A DNA stretch of 64,000 nt, taken from contig JAPPMY010000259.1 in NCBI GenBank assembly GCA_028818855.1, positions 29,789 to 93,788 of the forward strand, read 5' to 3'. Positions 8,972 through 16,659 of this stretch are shown piece by piece. Below the pieces are notes generated by a model, which did no database searches, was not told where the DNA came from, and saw nothing but the letters and a program-made list of their open reading frames with translations. The position numbers and the translations under genes were made by a program. Source of the DNA: Rhodospirillales bacterium (GTDB taxonomy: Bacteria > Pseudomonadota > Alphaproteobacteria > UBA828). The number at the start of each line of letters is the position of its first letter. Position 1 is the first letter of the stretch.

Positions 8972-10168
8972 ATGGCGGAGACGGAGCTTCGCTGGGCGAC
9001 GCAGTTCCCGGAGCTGGGCATGGATCCGGTGCCCATCGACTCCTGCATTTCGCCCGACATCTTCGCGCTGGAGATCGAGCGGATTTACCGCAAGGTCTGG
9101 CTCTGCGTGGGGCGGGACGAGGAGCTGCCAAACCCCGGCGACTGGAAGGTCAAGAAGCTCCACTGCCTGAAGACCTCGGTGATCCTCGTGCGCGGCAGGG
9201 ACGGCGTGGTGCGCGGCTTTCACAACAGCTGCTCGCACCGCGGCAACACGGTGATCACCGAAACCGGCGACGAGACCTTCGGGTCGAGCAAGGCCGCAGT
9301 CATGGCGTGCCGCTTCCACGGCTGGGTGTACGACACCACGGGCCAGGTGGTGCACGTGCCCGAAGAGGAGCGCTTCGGGCCCTGCTTCGACAGGGCGGCC
9401 AACGGACTGACAGCCGTGGCCACCGACGTCTGGGAGGGCTTCGTGTTCGTCAATCTGCAGCCCGAGCCCAGCCAGTCGCTCGACGAGTTTCTCGGCGACT
9501 ACGGCGGGCATTTCGCGGGCTTTCCCTATGCCGAACTCGACCACAGCTTCAACTACTACACCTACCTCGACTGCAACTGGAAAATCGGGGTCGACTCCTT
9601 CTCCGAGGCCTATCACGTCCACACGATCCACGCGGGGTCATTCCCCAACGTGTTCTCGTCGGGCCTTTCGGACGTGAAGCTCTTCGGCCCGCATCGGACC
9701 TGCGGCGTCTGCCTCTCGCTCGACGCCGAGCCCACTCCGGTGGCCGGCGTCGCCAATGCCCGGGCTCGGGGCTCGCTCGTCGCCAAGGCAGACGCCTCGA
9801 TGCTGCCGCCCACGATCAACCCGTCCGCGCGGGAGGACTTCGCCTTCGAGCTGAGCGTGCTGTTCCCCAACTTCCTGCTGCACGTCTCCGAGGGGATCTG
9901 GTTCACCCACCAGTTCTGGCCGGTGGACTACAACCGGACGATCTGGGAAGGGCGCTACTACGTGCGCGCGCCGGAAACCAACGGCCAGCGCTGGGCGCTG
10001 GAGCACGCGCAGGTTCTGCAGCGCAACGCCTGGCTGGAAGACACGCAGACGATGGAGAACACCCAGCGCTCGCTCGAATCCGGCGCCAAGCGCTGCATCA
10101 ACCTCCAGGACGAGGAGGTGCTGATCCGGCACAGCTACAGTGTCGTGGACCGGTATCTCGGCGCCTGA
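8972..10168 (+). CDS. Rieske aromatic ring-hydroxylating oxygenase alpha subunit
   Basis: A 398-aa protein. The Rieske ligands are C87-H89 (NSCSHRGN) and C113-H116 (ACRFHGW). Mononuclear iron ligands are probably H215 and H220, with bridging D208 in NWKIGVDSFSEAYHVHTIH, and the carboxylate near D357 (WLEDTQTME). It is paralogous to the truncated gene at 1-894. Just downstream are an unknown 113-aa gene, a Rieske ferredoxin, a plant-type ferredoxin and an extradiol dioxygenase, the expected electron chain and ring-cleavage step. No classical beta subunit follows. No flavin reductase is visible, so electrons must come from elsewhere. A catechol-forming or demethylating hydroxylation is plausible. 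Confidence 0.94.
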   Translation: MAETELRWATQFPELGMDPVPIDSCISPDIFALEIERIYRKVWLCVGRDEELPNPGDWKVKKLHCLKTSVILVRGRDGVVRGFHNSCSHRGNTVITETGDETFGSSKAAVMACRFHGWVYDTTGQVVHVPEEERFGPCFDRAANGLTAVATDVWEGFVFVNLQPEPSQSLDEFLGDYGGHFAGFPYAELDHSFNYYTYLDCNWKIGVDSFSEAYHVHTIHAGSFPNVFSSGLSDVKLFGPHRTCGVCLSLDAEPTPVAGVANARARGSLVAKADASMLPPTINPSAREDFAFELSVLFPNFLLHVSEGIWFTHQFWPVDYNRTIWEGRYYVRAPETNGQRWALEHAQVLQRNAWLEDTQTMENTQRSLESGAKRCINLQDEEVLIRHSYSVVDRYLGA

Positions 10169-10181
10169 GCGGAGCCCGGCG

Positions 10182-10523
10182 ATGAGCGCAAGCCTGCCCA
10201 AGCAATTCGTGGATCTCGAATACCTCGTGCCGGAATGGGCGCTGGCGACGCAGAACGAGCGCCAAGTGCGCCGCGCGCGGTCGACCAAGGGCGAGTTGCA
10301 GGCCTACTACGACGCGCTCGCGCCCAATCTCGACGCGATCCTCGAGCATGTCGACCGGTTTCCTCTCGGCGAGATGCCGCCGGATACGGAGCGGCTGTTC
10401 TTTCTCGCGCTGATGCTGGCGGAGATTTCGCCTCACGTGGAGCTTTACGGCGGCGATCCCAATGTACCGCACAGCTTCGACGAGACCCGCTTCGTCGCGG
10501 TCCACGGCGACAAGCGCGGCTGA
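10182..10523 (+). CDS. Unrecognised 113-aa protein within oxygenase operon
   Basis: Starts 13 bp after the oxygenase alpha stop, and its TGA overlaps the ATG of the Rieske ferredoxin (TGATG), so it is translated as part of the operon. I do not recognise a family. The sequence is soluble and mostly helical in appearance, with a basic stretch (RQVRRARSTKGE) followed by an acidic, Leu-rich second half with EMPPDTERLFFLALMLAEISPHVELYG. It has no cysteines, signal peptide or membrane helix. By position it could be a structural or small subunit, or an assembly factor for the oxygenase (inference). Codon usage looks like its neighbours, so it is probably a real gene. Confidence 0.75.
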   Translation: MSASLPKQFVDLEYLVPEWALATQNERQVRRARSTKGELQAYYDALAPNLDAILEHVDRFPLGEMPPDTERLFFLALMLAEISPHVELYGGDPNVPHSFDETRFVAVHGDKRG

Positions 10524-10837
10524 TGGCGAAGGTCCTGCTTTGCCGCGTCGGCGACCTGCCGAGCGGTGAAATCCTGCGGGTCGAGAGCGACGGCCTGCCG
10601 CCGGTCGCCGTCTTCAACCTCGATGGCGCCTATTTCGCCATCGACGATACCTGCTCGCACGGCCAGGCCTCGCTCGCCGACGGCGAGATCGACGGCGACC
10701 TCGTCGAATGCCCCTTCCACGGCGGCTGCTTCGAGATCAGGACCGGCCTCCCGGCCGGGGCGCCCTGCACCGAGCCCGTCGCACGCTACGACCTCGTCGT
10801 CGAGGACGATGCGGTCTACGCGCTCGTCCAGCCCTGA
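10523..10837 (+). CDS. Rieske-type ferredoxin of ring-hydroxylating oxygenase
   Basis: A 104-aa single-domain Rieske protein. The 2Fe-2S ligands are in CSHGQAS and CPFHGGCFE, spaced as in BphA3/NahAb-type ferredoxins. It would pass electrons to the alpha subunit at 8972. Its start overlaps the upstream unknown gene. A second, plant-type ferredoxin follows 12 bp downstream, giving an oxygenase operon with two different 2Fe-2S carriers. Confidence 0.93.
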   Translation: MAKVLLCRVGDLPSGEILRVESDGLPPVAVFNLDGAYFAIDDTCSHGQASLADGEIDGDLVECPFHGGCFEIRTGLPAGAPCTEPVARYDLVVEDDAVYALVQP

Positions 10838-10849
10838 ACGGCACGTCCG

Positions 10850-11173
10850 ATGGGCGACGCGGGCTTCCGGATCACCGTTGAAGGCGGTGACGCGCCGTTT
10901 CCCTGTCCGGCCCAGGAACGTGTGCTGCTCGCGATGGAGAGGCAGGGGCGCAGGTGCCTGCCGGTCGGCTGCAGGGGCGGGGGCTGCGGCGTCTGCCGGG
11001 TCCGCGTGACGAGCGGGCGCTACCGCACCGGCAGGATGAGCCGCGCCCACGTCAGCGCGGGGGACGAGGCCGCGGGTTTCGCGCTCGCCTGCCAGCTTGT
11101 TCCGAAATCCGATCTTTCCCTGAGGCGTGCCGCTCAGGCAGACAACGACGGGAGGAAGAGACCATGGCAATGA
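10850..11173 (+). CDS. Plant-type 2Fe-2S ferredoxin (XylT-like)
   Basis: A 107-aa protein with the ferredoxin motif GCRGGGCGVCRV (three cysteines) and a fourth Cys in ALACQL, around residues 42-85. It overlaps the catechol 2,3-dioxygenase start by 10 bp. Small plant-type ferredoxins placed directly upstream of catechol 2,3-dioxygenase (XylT, NahT) are known to reactivate that enzyme by re-reducing its oxidised iron. Position and size fit that role better than feeding the Rieske oxygenase. Confidence 0.9.
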   Translation: MGDAGFRITVEGGDAPFPCPAQERVLLAMERQGRRCLPVGCRGGGCGVCRVRVTSGRYRTGRMSRAHVSAGDEAAGFALACQLVPKSDLSLRRAAQADNDGRKRPWQ

Positions 11174-12090
11174 CCGGCGTGCTGCGCGCGGGCTTCGTGC
11201 AGCTCCGCGTGCTCGATCTGGAGCAGGCGCTTGTCCACTACGACCGGCGGATCGGGCTCGATGTGGTCGAGAAGGCCCCGGACGGGCGGGTCTATCTCAA
11301 GTGCGCCGACGAGTTCGACCGGCACAGCGTCGTGCTGCGCGAGGCCGACCGGCCGGGCATGGACGTCTTTGCCTTCAAGGTCGCCGGAGACGCCGATCTC
11401 GACGGCTTCGCAGAGCGGATCGCGGCAAGCGGCACCGCCGTCGACGAGGTCGCCGCAGGCGAGCAGCCCGGCGTCGGCCGGCGCATCGGCTTCGCGATCC
11501 CGAGCGGGCACCGTATCGAGCTTTACGCGGACATGGCGCTCTCGGGCTCCGCGCCGCCCACCGAGAACCCCGACATCTGGTGGAACGATCCCCGGGGCAT
11601 GCGCGCTCGCAGCTTCGACCACTGCCTGCTCTACGGACCCAGCATCCCCGAGACGGCGGACTTCTTCACCGATGTGCTCGACTTCTCGGTGACGGAGAAG
11701 GTGGTCGCTCCCGACGGCGGGCCGACCATCGCCGCCTTCCTCACCTGCAGCAACAAGGCCCACGAGGTCGCCTTCGTCGATCACGAGAGGCCGGGCATGT
11801 TCCACCACGCCTCGTTCCTGCTCGACTCCTGGCACGACGTGGGGCACGCGGCCGACGTCATCGCCCGCTACGACATCTCGCGCGACATCGGCCCGACGCG
11901 GCACGGCATCACCATGGGCCAGACCATCTACTTCTTCGACCCGTCCGGGAACAGGAACGAGGTGTTCTGCGGCGGCCACCGCTTCTACCCGGATCACCCG
12001 ACCCGCGTATGGACCGCCGATCAGCTCGGCAAGGGCATCTTCTACTACGAGAAGGAGCTCAACGACCGTTTCCTCGGCGTCGTGACCTGA
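11164..12090 (+). CDS. Catechol 2,3-dioxygenase (extradiol, VOC fold)
   Basis: A 308-aa two-domain vicinal-oxygen-chelate protein. The Fe(II) ligands H153 (SFDHCLLY), H214 (MFHHASF) and E266 (NRNEVF) match XylE numbering to within one residue. The second-sphere H247 and Y256 are also present. It opens catechol between C2 and C3 to 2-hydroxymuconic semialdehyde. It overlaps the XylT-like ferredoxin by 10 bp and is followed 39 bp later by an alpha/beta hydrolase. No 2-hydroxymuconic semialdehyde dehydrogenase, tautomerase, hydratase or aldolase gene is seen in the window. The natural substrate may be a substituted catechol. Confidence 0.94.
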   Translation: MAMTGVLRAGFVQLRVLDLEQALVHYDRRIGLDVVEKAPDGRVYLKCADEFDRHSVVLREADRPGMDVFAFKVAGDADLDGFAERIAASGTAVDEVAAGEQPGVGRRIGFAIPSGHRIELYADMALSGSAPPTENPDIWWNDPRGMRARSFDHCLLYGPSIPETADFFTDVLDFSVTEKVVAPDGGPTIAAFLTCSNKAHEVAFVDHERPGMFHHASFLLDSWHDVGHAADVIARYDISRDIGPTRHGITMGQTIYFFDPSGNRNEVFCGGHRFYPDHPTRVWTADQLGKGIFYYEKELNDRFLGVVT

Positions 12091-12129
12091 CGCCGAGGCG
12101 CCAGCCCGACCGGAGCCGGAGGCCAGACC

Positions 12130-12945
12130 ATGCCGCTGCTGGAGCGCCCCGAGGGGGACATCCACTACGAAGTCTGCGACATCGTGGCCCCCTGGGCGGA
12201 GCCGCGCGAGACCATCCTCTTCCTCCACGGGCTCGCCATCGATTCCGACATCTGGGTCACCTGGCTGCCCGCGCTTGCGGACCGCTACCGGATCGTGCGG
12301 ATGGACCTGCGCGGCTTCGGGCGCTCCTTCGTCCCGGCAGAGGGGGCGGCGTGGTCGATGGAGGCGCTGGCGGGCGACGTTCGCGACGTGCTCGCGGCGC
12401 TGGAGACGGAGCGGGTGCACTTCGTCGGCGAATCGACCGGCGGCACCGTCGGCCTCCATCTGGCGGCGCATCATCCCGCGTGCCTGCTGAGCCTTACCAT
12501 GGTCACGGCGGCGCACCGGGGCGGCACGATCGGCCGGTCGCGGGCGCTGAGGGACGACGTGCGGAAGCTGGGGATGGACGACTGGTCGGCGAAGCTCATG
12601 CCCCTTCGCTTCCTCGCGGGCTGCCTGAGCCCCGCGATGGAGCGCTGGTTCCACGACACGCAGCGTGCATCGGCGCCGCACGCCTGCGTCGACCTCGTCG
12701 ACATGCTGGTGCAGGTGGACCTGACGGAGGCGCTGGGTGCGATCCACGTGCCGACCCTCCTGATCGCGCCCGACGACAGCCCCTTCGTCCCGCTCGAGAC
12801 GCAGGTGGAGCGGCTCCGCGCCATGCCCGATTGCGCGATGCACGTCGTCGCCGGCGCCCGCCACGGCGTCGCCTATTCGCACGGGCCGGAATGCGCCGGC
12901 GCTCTCAGAGAATTCCTGGAACGGCGCGGTCCGTCGGGTCCGTGA
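12130..12945 (+). CDS. Alpha/beta hydrolase, probably meta-cleavage product hydrolase or related esterase
   Basis: A 271-aa alpha/beta fold protein. The oxyanion motif is LFLHGLA near residue 35, and the nucleophile elbow is GESTGG near residue 101. The acid is within APDDSPFV and the catalytic His in GARHGVAY. It directly follows the extradiol dioxygenase, as XylF/TodF-type C-C hydrolases do. It could equally be a lactonase or esterase, and the cap domain does not decide. Confidence 0.85.
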   Translation: MPLLERPEGDIHYEVCDIVAPWAEPRETILFLHGLAIDSDIWVTWLPALADRYRIVRMDLRGFGRSFVPAEGAAWSMEALAGDVRDVLAALETERVHFVGESTGGTVGLHLAAHHPACLLSLTMVTAAHRGGTIGRSRALRDDVRKLGMDDWSAKLMPLRFLAGCLSPAMERWFHDTQRASAPHACVDLVDMLVQVDLTEALGAIHVPTLLIAPDDSPFVPLETQVERLRAMPDCAMHVVAGARHGVAYSHGPECAGALREFLERRGPSGP

Positions 12946-13132
12946 GTTTCTGCCAATTCGCCTTTGAGCCCGCTCGTGCAGCGGCGGGGGCGATCCTCGT
13001 GCTGCGGGCTCGCGATTATCCCTGTTGCACTTGAGACCCTACGGGCTTGCGTGACGTTGACCGCCCGCTGCCGGCTGGTCATAACGGGGTCGGGCCGCTC
13101 GCCGGCCCGACGCGGCGAGGGGGAAGGGCGCC

Positions 13133-13828
13133 ATGATCGATCTCTACTACTGGCCGACGCCGAACGGATGGAAGCTCACCATCCTCTTCGAAGAGCTCGG
13201 CGTGCCGTACAACGTGATTCCCGTGGACATCAACAAGGGCGAGCAGTTCGAGGCCGACTTCCTCACCATCGCGCCCAACAACCGGATGCCCGCGGTGGTC
13301 GATTCCGATGGCGCGGACGGCAAGCCGCTCTCGCTCTTCGAATCCGGCGCCATCATGCTGCACTACGCCGACAAGCACGGCCGCTTCATCCCCGCCGACG
13401 AGCGCGGCCGGGCCGAGGTGCTGCAGTGGCTCTTCTTCCAGATGGGCAACGTCGGGCCGATGCTGGGCCAGTGCCATCACTTCCGCAACTACGCGCCGGA
13501 GAAACTGCCCTATGCCATCGACCGCTACGTCAACGAGACGGGCCGCCTCTACCGCGTGGTGAACAAGCGGCTTGCGGACCGTGACTGGGTCGCCGGCGAG
13601 TACTCCATCGCCGACATGGCGATCTTCCCCTGGATGCGGCTCTGGGAGAACCAGGGGCAGGACATCGCCGACTATCCCAACCTCGCGAAGTGGCTGGACC
13701 GCAACAACGCGCGGCCCGCGGTGGAGCGCGGCCTCGCCGTGATGTCCGACCAAATTCGCAAGAAGCCCGAGTTCACCGAGGAAGAGCGCTCGATCATGTT
13801 CGGCGCCAAGCAGTTCGAGGCCCGCTAG
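13133..13828 (+). CDS. Glutathione S-transferase family protein (Nu-class-like)
   Basis: A 231-aa protein. The thioredoxin-fold N-domain has TPNGWKLTILFEELG, NNRMPAVVD and a SLFESGAIMLHYA glutathione-binding segment. The helical C-domain contains GQCHHFRNYAPEKLPYAIDRY, as in YfcG/YghU disulfide-bond oxidoreductases. It follows the hydrolase by 187 bp on the same strand and has a paralogue immediately downstream. GSTs in aromatic operons can act on ring-cleavage products, epoxides or aryl ethers; this one's role is not determinable. Confidence 0.92.
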   Translation: MIDLYYWPTPNGWKLTILFEELGVPYNVIPVDINKGEQFEADFLTIAPNNRMPAVVDSDGADGKPLSLFESGAIMLHYADKHGRFIPADERGRAEVLQWLFFQMGNVGPMLGQCHHFRNYAPEKLPYAIDRYVNETGRLYRVVNKRLADRDWVAGEYSIADMAIFPWMRLWENQGQDIADYPNLAKWLDRNNARPAVERGLAVMSDQIRKKPEFTEEERSIMFGAKQFEAR

Positions 13829-13839
13829 GGAGAGACGCG

Positions 13840-14454
13840 ATGATCGACCTCTACACCTGGGGCACGCCCAACGGCGTCAAGGCCTCCATCATGCTGGAGG
13901 AGGTGGCGCTCCCCTACCGGGTGCATCCCGTCAACATCGGGGCGGACGAGCAGTTCGAGCCGGCCTTCCTCAAGATCAGCCCCAACAACAAGATCCCGGC
14001 CATCGTCGATTCCGACGGGCCGGGGGGCGAGCCCATCTCGCTCTTCGAATCGGGCGCGATCCTGCTCTACCTCGCGGACAAGACCGGCCGGCTGATTCCG
14101 GCGGACGCGCGCGGGCGCTGGCGGGTGATGGAGTGGCTGATGTTCCAGATGGGGGGCGTCGGCCCGATGTTCGGCCAGGCCAACCACTTCCGGCGCTTCG
14201 CCAAGGAAGAGGTGCCCTACGCCATCGAGCGCTACACCACCGAGGCGCACCGGCTCTACGGCGTGATGGAGCGGAGGCTGGCAGAGCGCGACTTCCTCGC
14301 CGGCGACTACTCCATCGCGGACATCGCCTGCTTCGGCTGGGTCAGGCGGTGGGAGTGGCATGGCATCGACTGGGCCGACTACCCGAACCTGCACCGCTGG
14401 TTCGAGGCCATCGGCGAGCGGCCCGCGGTGCAGCGGGGCATCAAGGTCCCGTAA
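13840..14454 (+). CDS. Glutathione S-transferase family protein (tandem paralogue)
   Basis: A 204-aa protein starting 11 bp after the previous GST and clearly its paralogue: TPNGVKASIMLEEV, NNKIPAIVD, SLFESGAILLYLA and GQANHFRRFAKEEVPYAIERY in the same order. It is shorter at the C-terminus by about 27 residues. A tandem duplication with divergence is the simplest reading. The two may form a heterodimer or work on different substrates (inference). Confidence 0.92.
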   Translation: MIDLYTWGTPNGVKASIMLEEVALPYRVHPVNIGADEQFEPAFLKISPNNKIPAIVDSDGPGGEPISLFESGAILLYLADKTGRLIPADARGRWRVMEWLMFQMGGVGPMFGQANHFRRFAKEEVPYAIERYTTEAHRLYGVMERRLAERDFLAGDYSIADIACFGWVRRWEWHGIDWADYPNLHRWFEAIGERPAVQRGIKVP

Positions 14455-14469
14455 GCCCGGCCCCCCGGC

Positions 14470-14964
14470 GTGGCAGACCCGATCGCTCATCCGGCGGTGA
14501 AGCGCGTGCAGGCGGCGCTTGCCGAAGCCGGGTCGGAGGCGCAGGTCATCGCACTGGCCAGCACCGCGCGGAGCGCCGAGGACGCCGCCGCCAGCATCGG
14601 CACGCCGCTGGGCAGCATCGTGAAGTCGCTGGTCTTCACCGTGGGCGGCGCGCCGGTGATGGCGCTGGTCGCGGGCGACCGCCGCTGCGACACGATGGCG
14701 CTCGGCAGCGCGCTCGGCCGCGAGGGCCGGGTTCGCCGCGCCGATGCCGATGCGGTGCGCGAGGCCACGGGCTTCGCCATTGGCGGCGTCGCCCCGGTGG
14801 CGCACGAGACGAGGCTTCCCGTCGCGATCGATGCGAGCCTGGGCCGCTTCGAGACCGTCTACGCCGCCGCCGGCCACCCGCACTGCGTCTTCGCGACAAC
14901 CATCGGCGAACTGGAACGTCTCACCGGCGGCACGGTCAGCGCGGAAATCGCGGTCGCGCAGTAG
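14470..14964 (+). CDS. YbaK/EbsC-family aminoacyl-tRNA deacylase
   Basis: A 164-aa protein with GTG start, 15 bp after the second GST. It has the YbaK/ProX editing-domain pattern: GSIVKSLVFTV with the conserved Lys, then GDRRCDT and IGGVAPVAH. These domains hydrolyse mischarged tRNAs (Cys- or Ala-tRNA(Pro)). The placement after GST genes probably reflects co-transcription rather than shared pathway. It converges with the PaiB-like gene 13 bp away. Confidence 0.9.
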   Translation: MADPIAHPAVKRVQAALAEAGSEAQVIALASTARSAEDAAASIGTPLGSIVKSLVFTVGGAPVMALVAGDRRCDTMALGSALGREGRVRRADADAVREATGFAIGGVAPVAHETRLPVAIDASLGRFETVYAAAGHPHCVFATTIGELERLTGGTVSAEIAVAQ

Positions 14965-14977
14965 CGCTCGCGTCGGG

Positions 14978-15607
14978 TCAGTCTTCCGGCGGGTTGCGCA
15001 TCAAGCGGGCAAGCGAAGTGGCCTCTTGCCCATAACCGTCGCTCTCGGCATGCCGTGCAGCCCGCAGACGAACGCTGTCGTCCTTGTTCTGATTGAGCTT
15101 CCAGGTGCCGTCCACGCCCTCTACGGAAAGCTCGACCGGCATGATCGAGCGCATCAGCTTGGAAAGCCGGTCCGGCGACACCTTCGCTGGCATCCACGGG
15201 GGCTTGGGTCGAAGCTCGGCTTCGAACCGGGCTGACAGCGCGTCCAGGTGGGCGCGGAGCGTCTCCTCCGGGCGGCGCCGGAGCGTGCCCCGGATGTGCA
15301 CGGCCACGTAATTCCATGTCGGAACCTGATCCGCTGCATCCGGCCCGTACCAGTCCGGCGAGATGTAGCTGTCCGGTCCACTGACCGCCAGCACGGCTGT
15401 CGTTTCCTTCGTCTGCAAGGCACGCGCGATCGGGTTCGAGCGAACGAGGTGGGCATGAATCGCCGCGCCGTCATCGACCACGACGAATGGAATGTGGCTG
15501 GCCAGAAGGCCAGCGCCGTCGACGACAAGGATGCCGAACCCTCGTTGCGCTGCGAATGCCAGGTTGCGGTCCCGGGAAACGCGCCGGAATGCAGGATTGC
15601 TGTGCAC
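14978..15607 (-). CDS. PaiB-like FMN-binding regulator/flavoprotein
   Basis: A 209-aa protein with the PaiB signature: LLASHIPFV, HAHLVRSNP, SYISPDWYG and VPTWNYVAVH, then the C-terminal WKLNQNKDD. Members bind FMN in a split-barrel fold. Bacillus PaiB was described as a negative regulator of sporulation and protease genes. Here a flavin-dependent redox or regulatory function is possible. It stands alone between convergent YbaK and the cytochrome gene. Confidence 0.9.
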   Translation of the reverse strand: MHSNPAFRRVSRDRNLAFAAQRGFGILVVDGAGLLASHIPFVVVDDGAAIHAHLVRSNPIARALQTKETTAVLAVSGPDSYISPDWYGPDAADQVPTWNYVAVHIRGTLRRRPEETLRAHLDALSARFEAELRPKPPWMPAKVSPDRLSKLMRSIMPVELSVEGVDGTWKLNQNKDDSVRLRAARHAESDGYGQEATSLARLMRNPPED

Positions 15608-15678
15608 CGAACCGGGCTCCGTCTTGCCTCACGGCCGCCAGCGCGTGGAGCGCGTTGCGCCCGCTGGCCTATCGCTAT

Positions 15679-16491
15679 CTACTCCAACACCGGCAGAGCA
15701 ACGAGATAGTCGAAGAGCGCCTTGGCGATGCGCTGACGCTCTTCTTCATCCAGGCGGACGGAGAGGGGCGGCATCGTCGTCTCTTCGAGCACGGAGAGCG
15801 GCGCCAGCACCAGACTCACGAACTCCGCCTCTTCGTAGTCCTTGGTGATTTCCGCGAGGTTGCCCTCGAACTTCTCGCCGCCGTAGCCGTTCACCATGTG
15901 GCAGCGCAGGCAGTGTTCTTTGGCGAGCGCGGCGCCTTCGTGAAAGCGGGCGTCGAGGCCCGCGGGCAGCAGCGCTGTATCCGAGAGAACGACGAGGTTC
16001 GCCTCGGCTATCTGATAGATCCATGTGCCCGGGCCCTCCTCGATCAGGGCGGGGTTCCCGATATTGTCCCAGACCAGATAGTAGGGTCCGAGCGGCACGT
16101 CGGTCTGGTTCTGCAACAGATTGTCGACCGTAAAGGGCGACCCGTCCCCGAGTGCGAAGACGAAGAAGGCATCCACCGTCAGGAAGCGGTTGGCGGGGAC
16201 ACGCAAGACGTAGCCGTCCAGCGCGCGCAACTCGACGGTCTCGGCCTGGCTCTCCCAGTCCGCCCCGAACAGCTCCGCCAGGACATCGACGGCGGGGTAC
16301 CCCACGTAATCGATGGCGACATGCTCGTCGCCCACGCTCAGGTGCGGCTCGTAGACCGTCACAGTCCCGGCCGGAGTCCCCATCCGCGCCTGCAAATCGT
16401 CGACGGCCGGCATGTCCGCCGCGCGAAGGGGCGATGCCGCCAGCAACGCCAGGCCGAACATGGCGACCGATAGAGTGAACAGTCGATACAT
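15679..16491 (-). CDS. Exported mono-haem c-type cytochrome with sulfite-oxidase-like N-domain
   Basis: A 270-aa precursor. ATG 16491 is preceded by AGGGAGAG, and the Sec signal peptide runs MYRLFTLSVAMFGLALLAASPLRA. The middle region (YVGYPAVDVLAELFG, ...ALDGYVLRVPANRF, GPYYLVWDN) resembles the molybdopterin-oxidoreductase (SUOX-like) fold without an obvious cofactor cysteine. The C-terminal domain carries CLRCH, with MPP later as a possible sixth-ligand Met. It is likely a periplasmic electron carrier. The assignment of the N-terminal fold is by pattern only. Confidence 0.82.
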   Translation of the reverse strand: MYRLFTLSVAMFGLALLAASPLRAADMPAVDDLQARMGTPAGTVTVYEPHLSVGDEHVAIDYVGYPAVDVLAELFGADWESQAETVELRALDGYVLRVPANRFLTVDAFFVFALGDGSPFTVDNLLQNQTDVPLGPYYLVWDNIGNPALIEEGPGTWIYQIAEANLVVLSDTALLPAGLDARFHEGAALAKEHCLRCHMVNGYGGEKFEGNLAEITKDYEEAEFVSLVLAPLSVLEETTMPPLSVRLDEEERQRIAKALFDYLVALPVLE

Positions 16492-16659
16492 CTCTTTCTC
16501 TCCCTGTCCGAGAAAGCGCCCGTCCCGACGCCGGACGGGCCGATGCGCATCGTAGAGACCTCTGGCTCCGTCTCTCAAGCCCAGGGCGAGTCCTCAACCC
16601 TTCCATCCGGCCTGCGATCTGCTATGTCTCGTGGGCGGAACGCGCGGCGGGAGGAGGCG

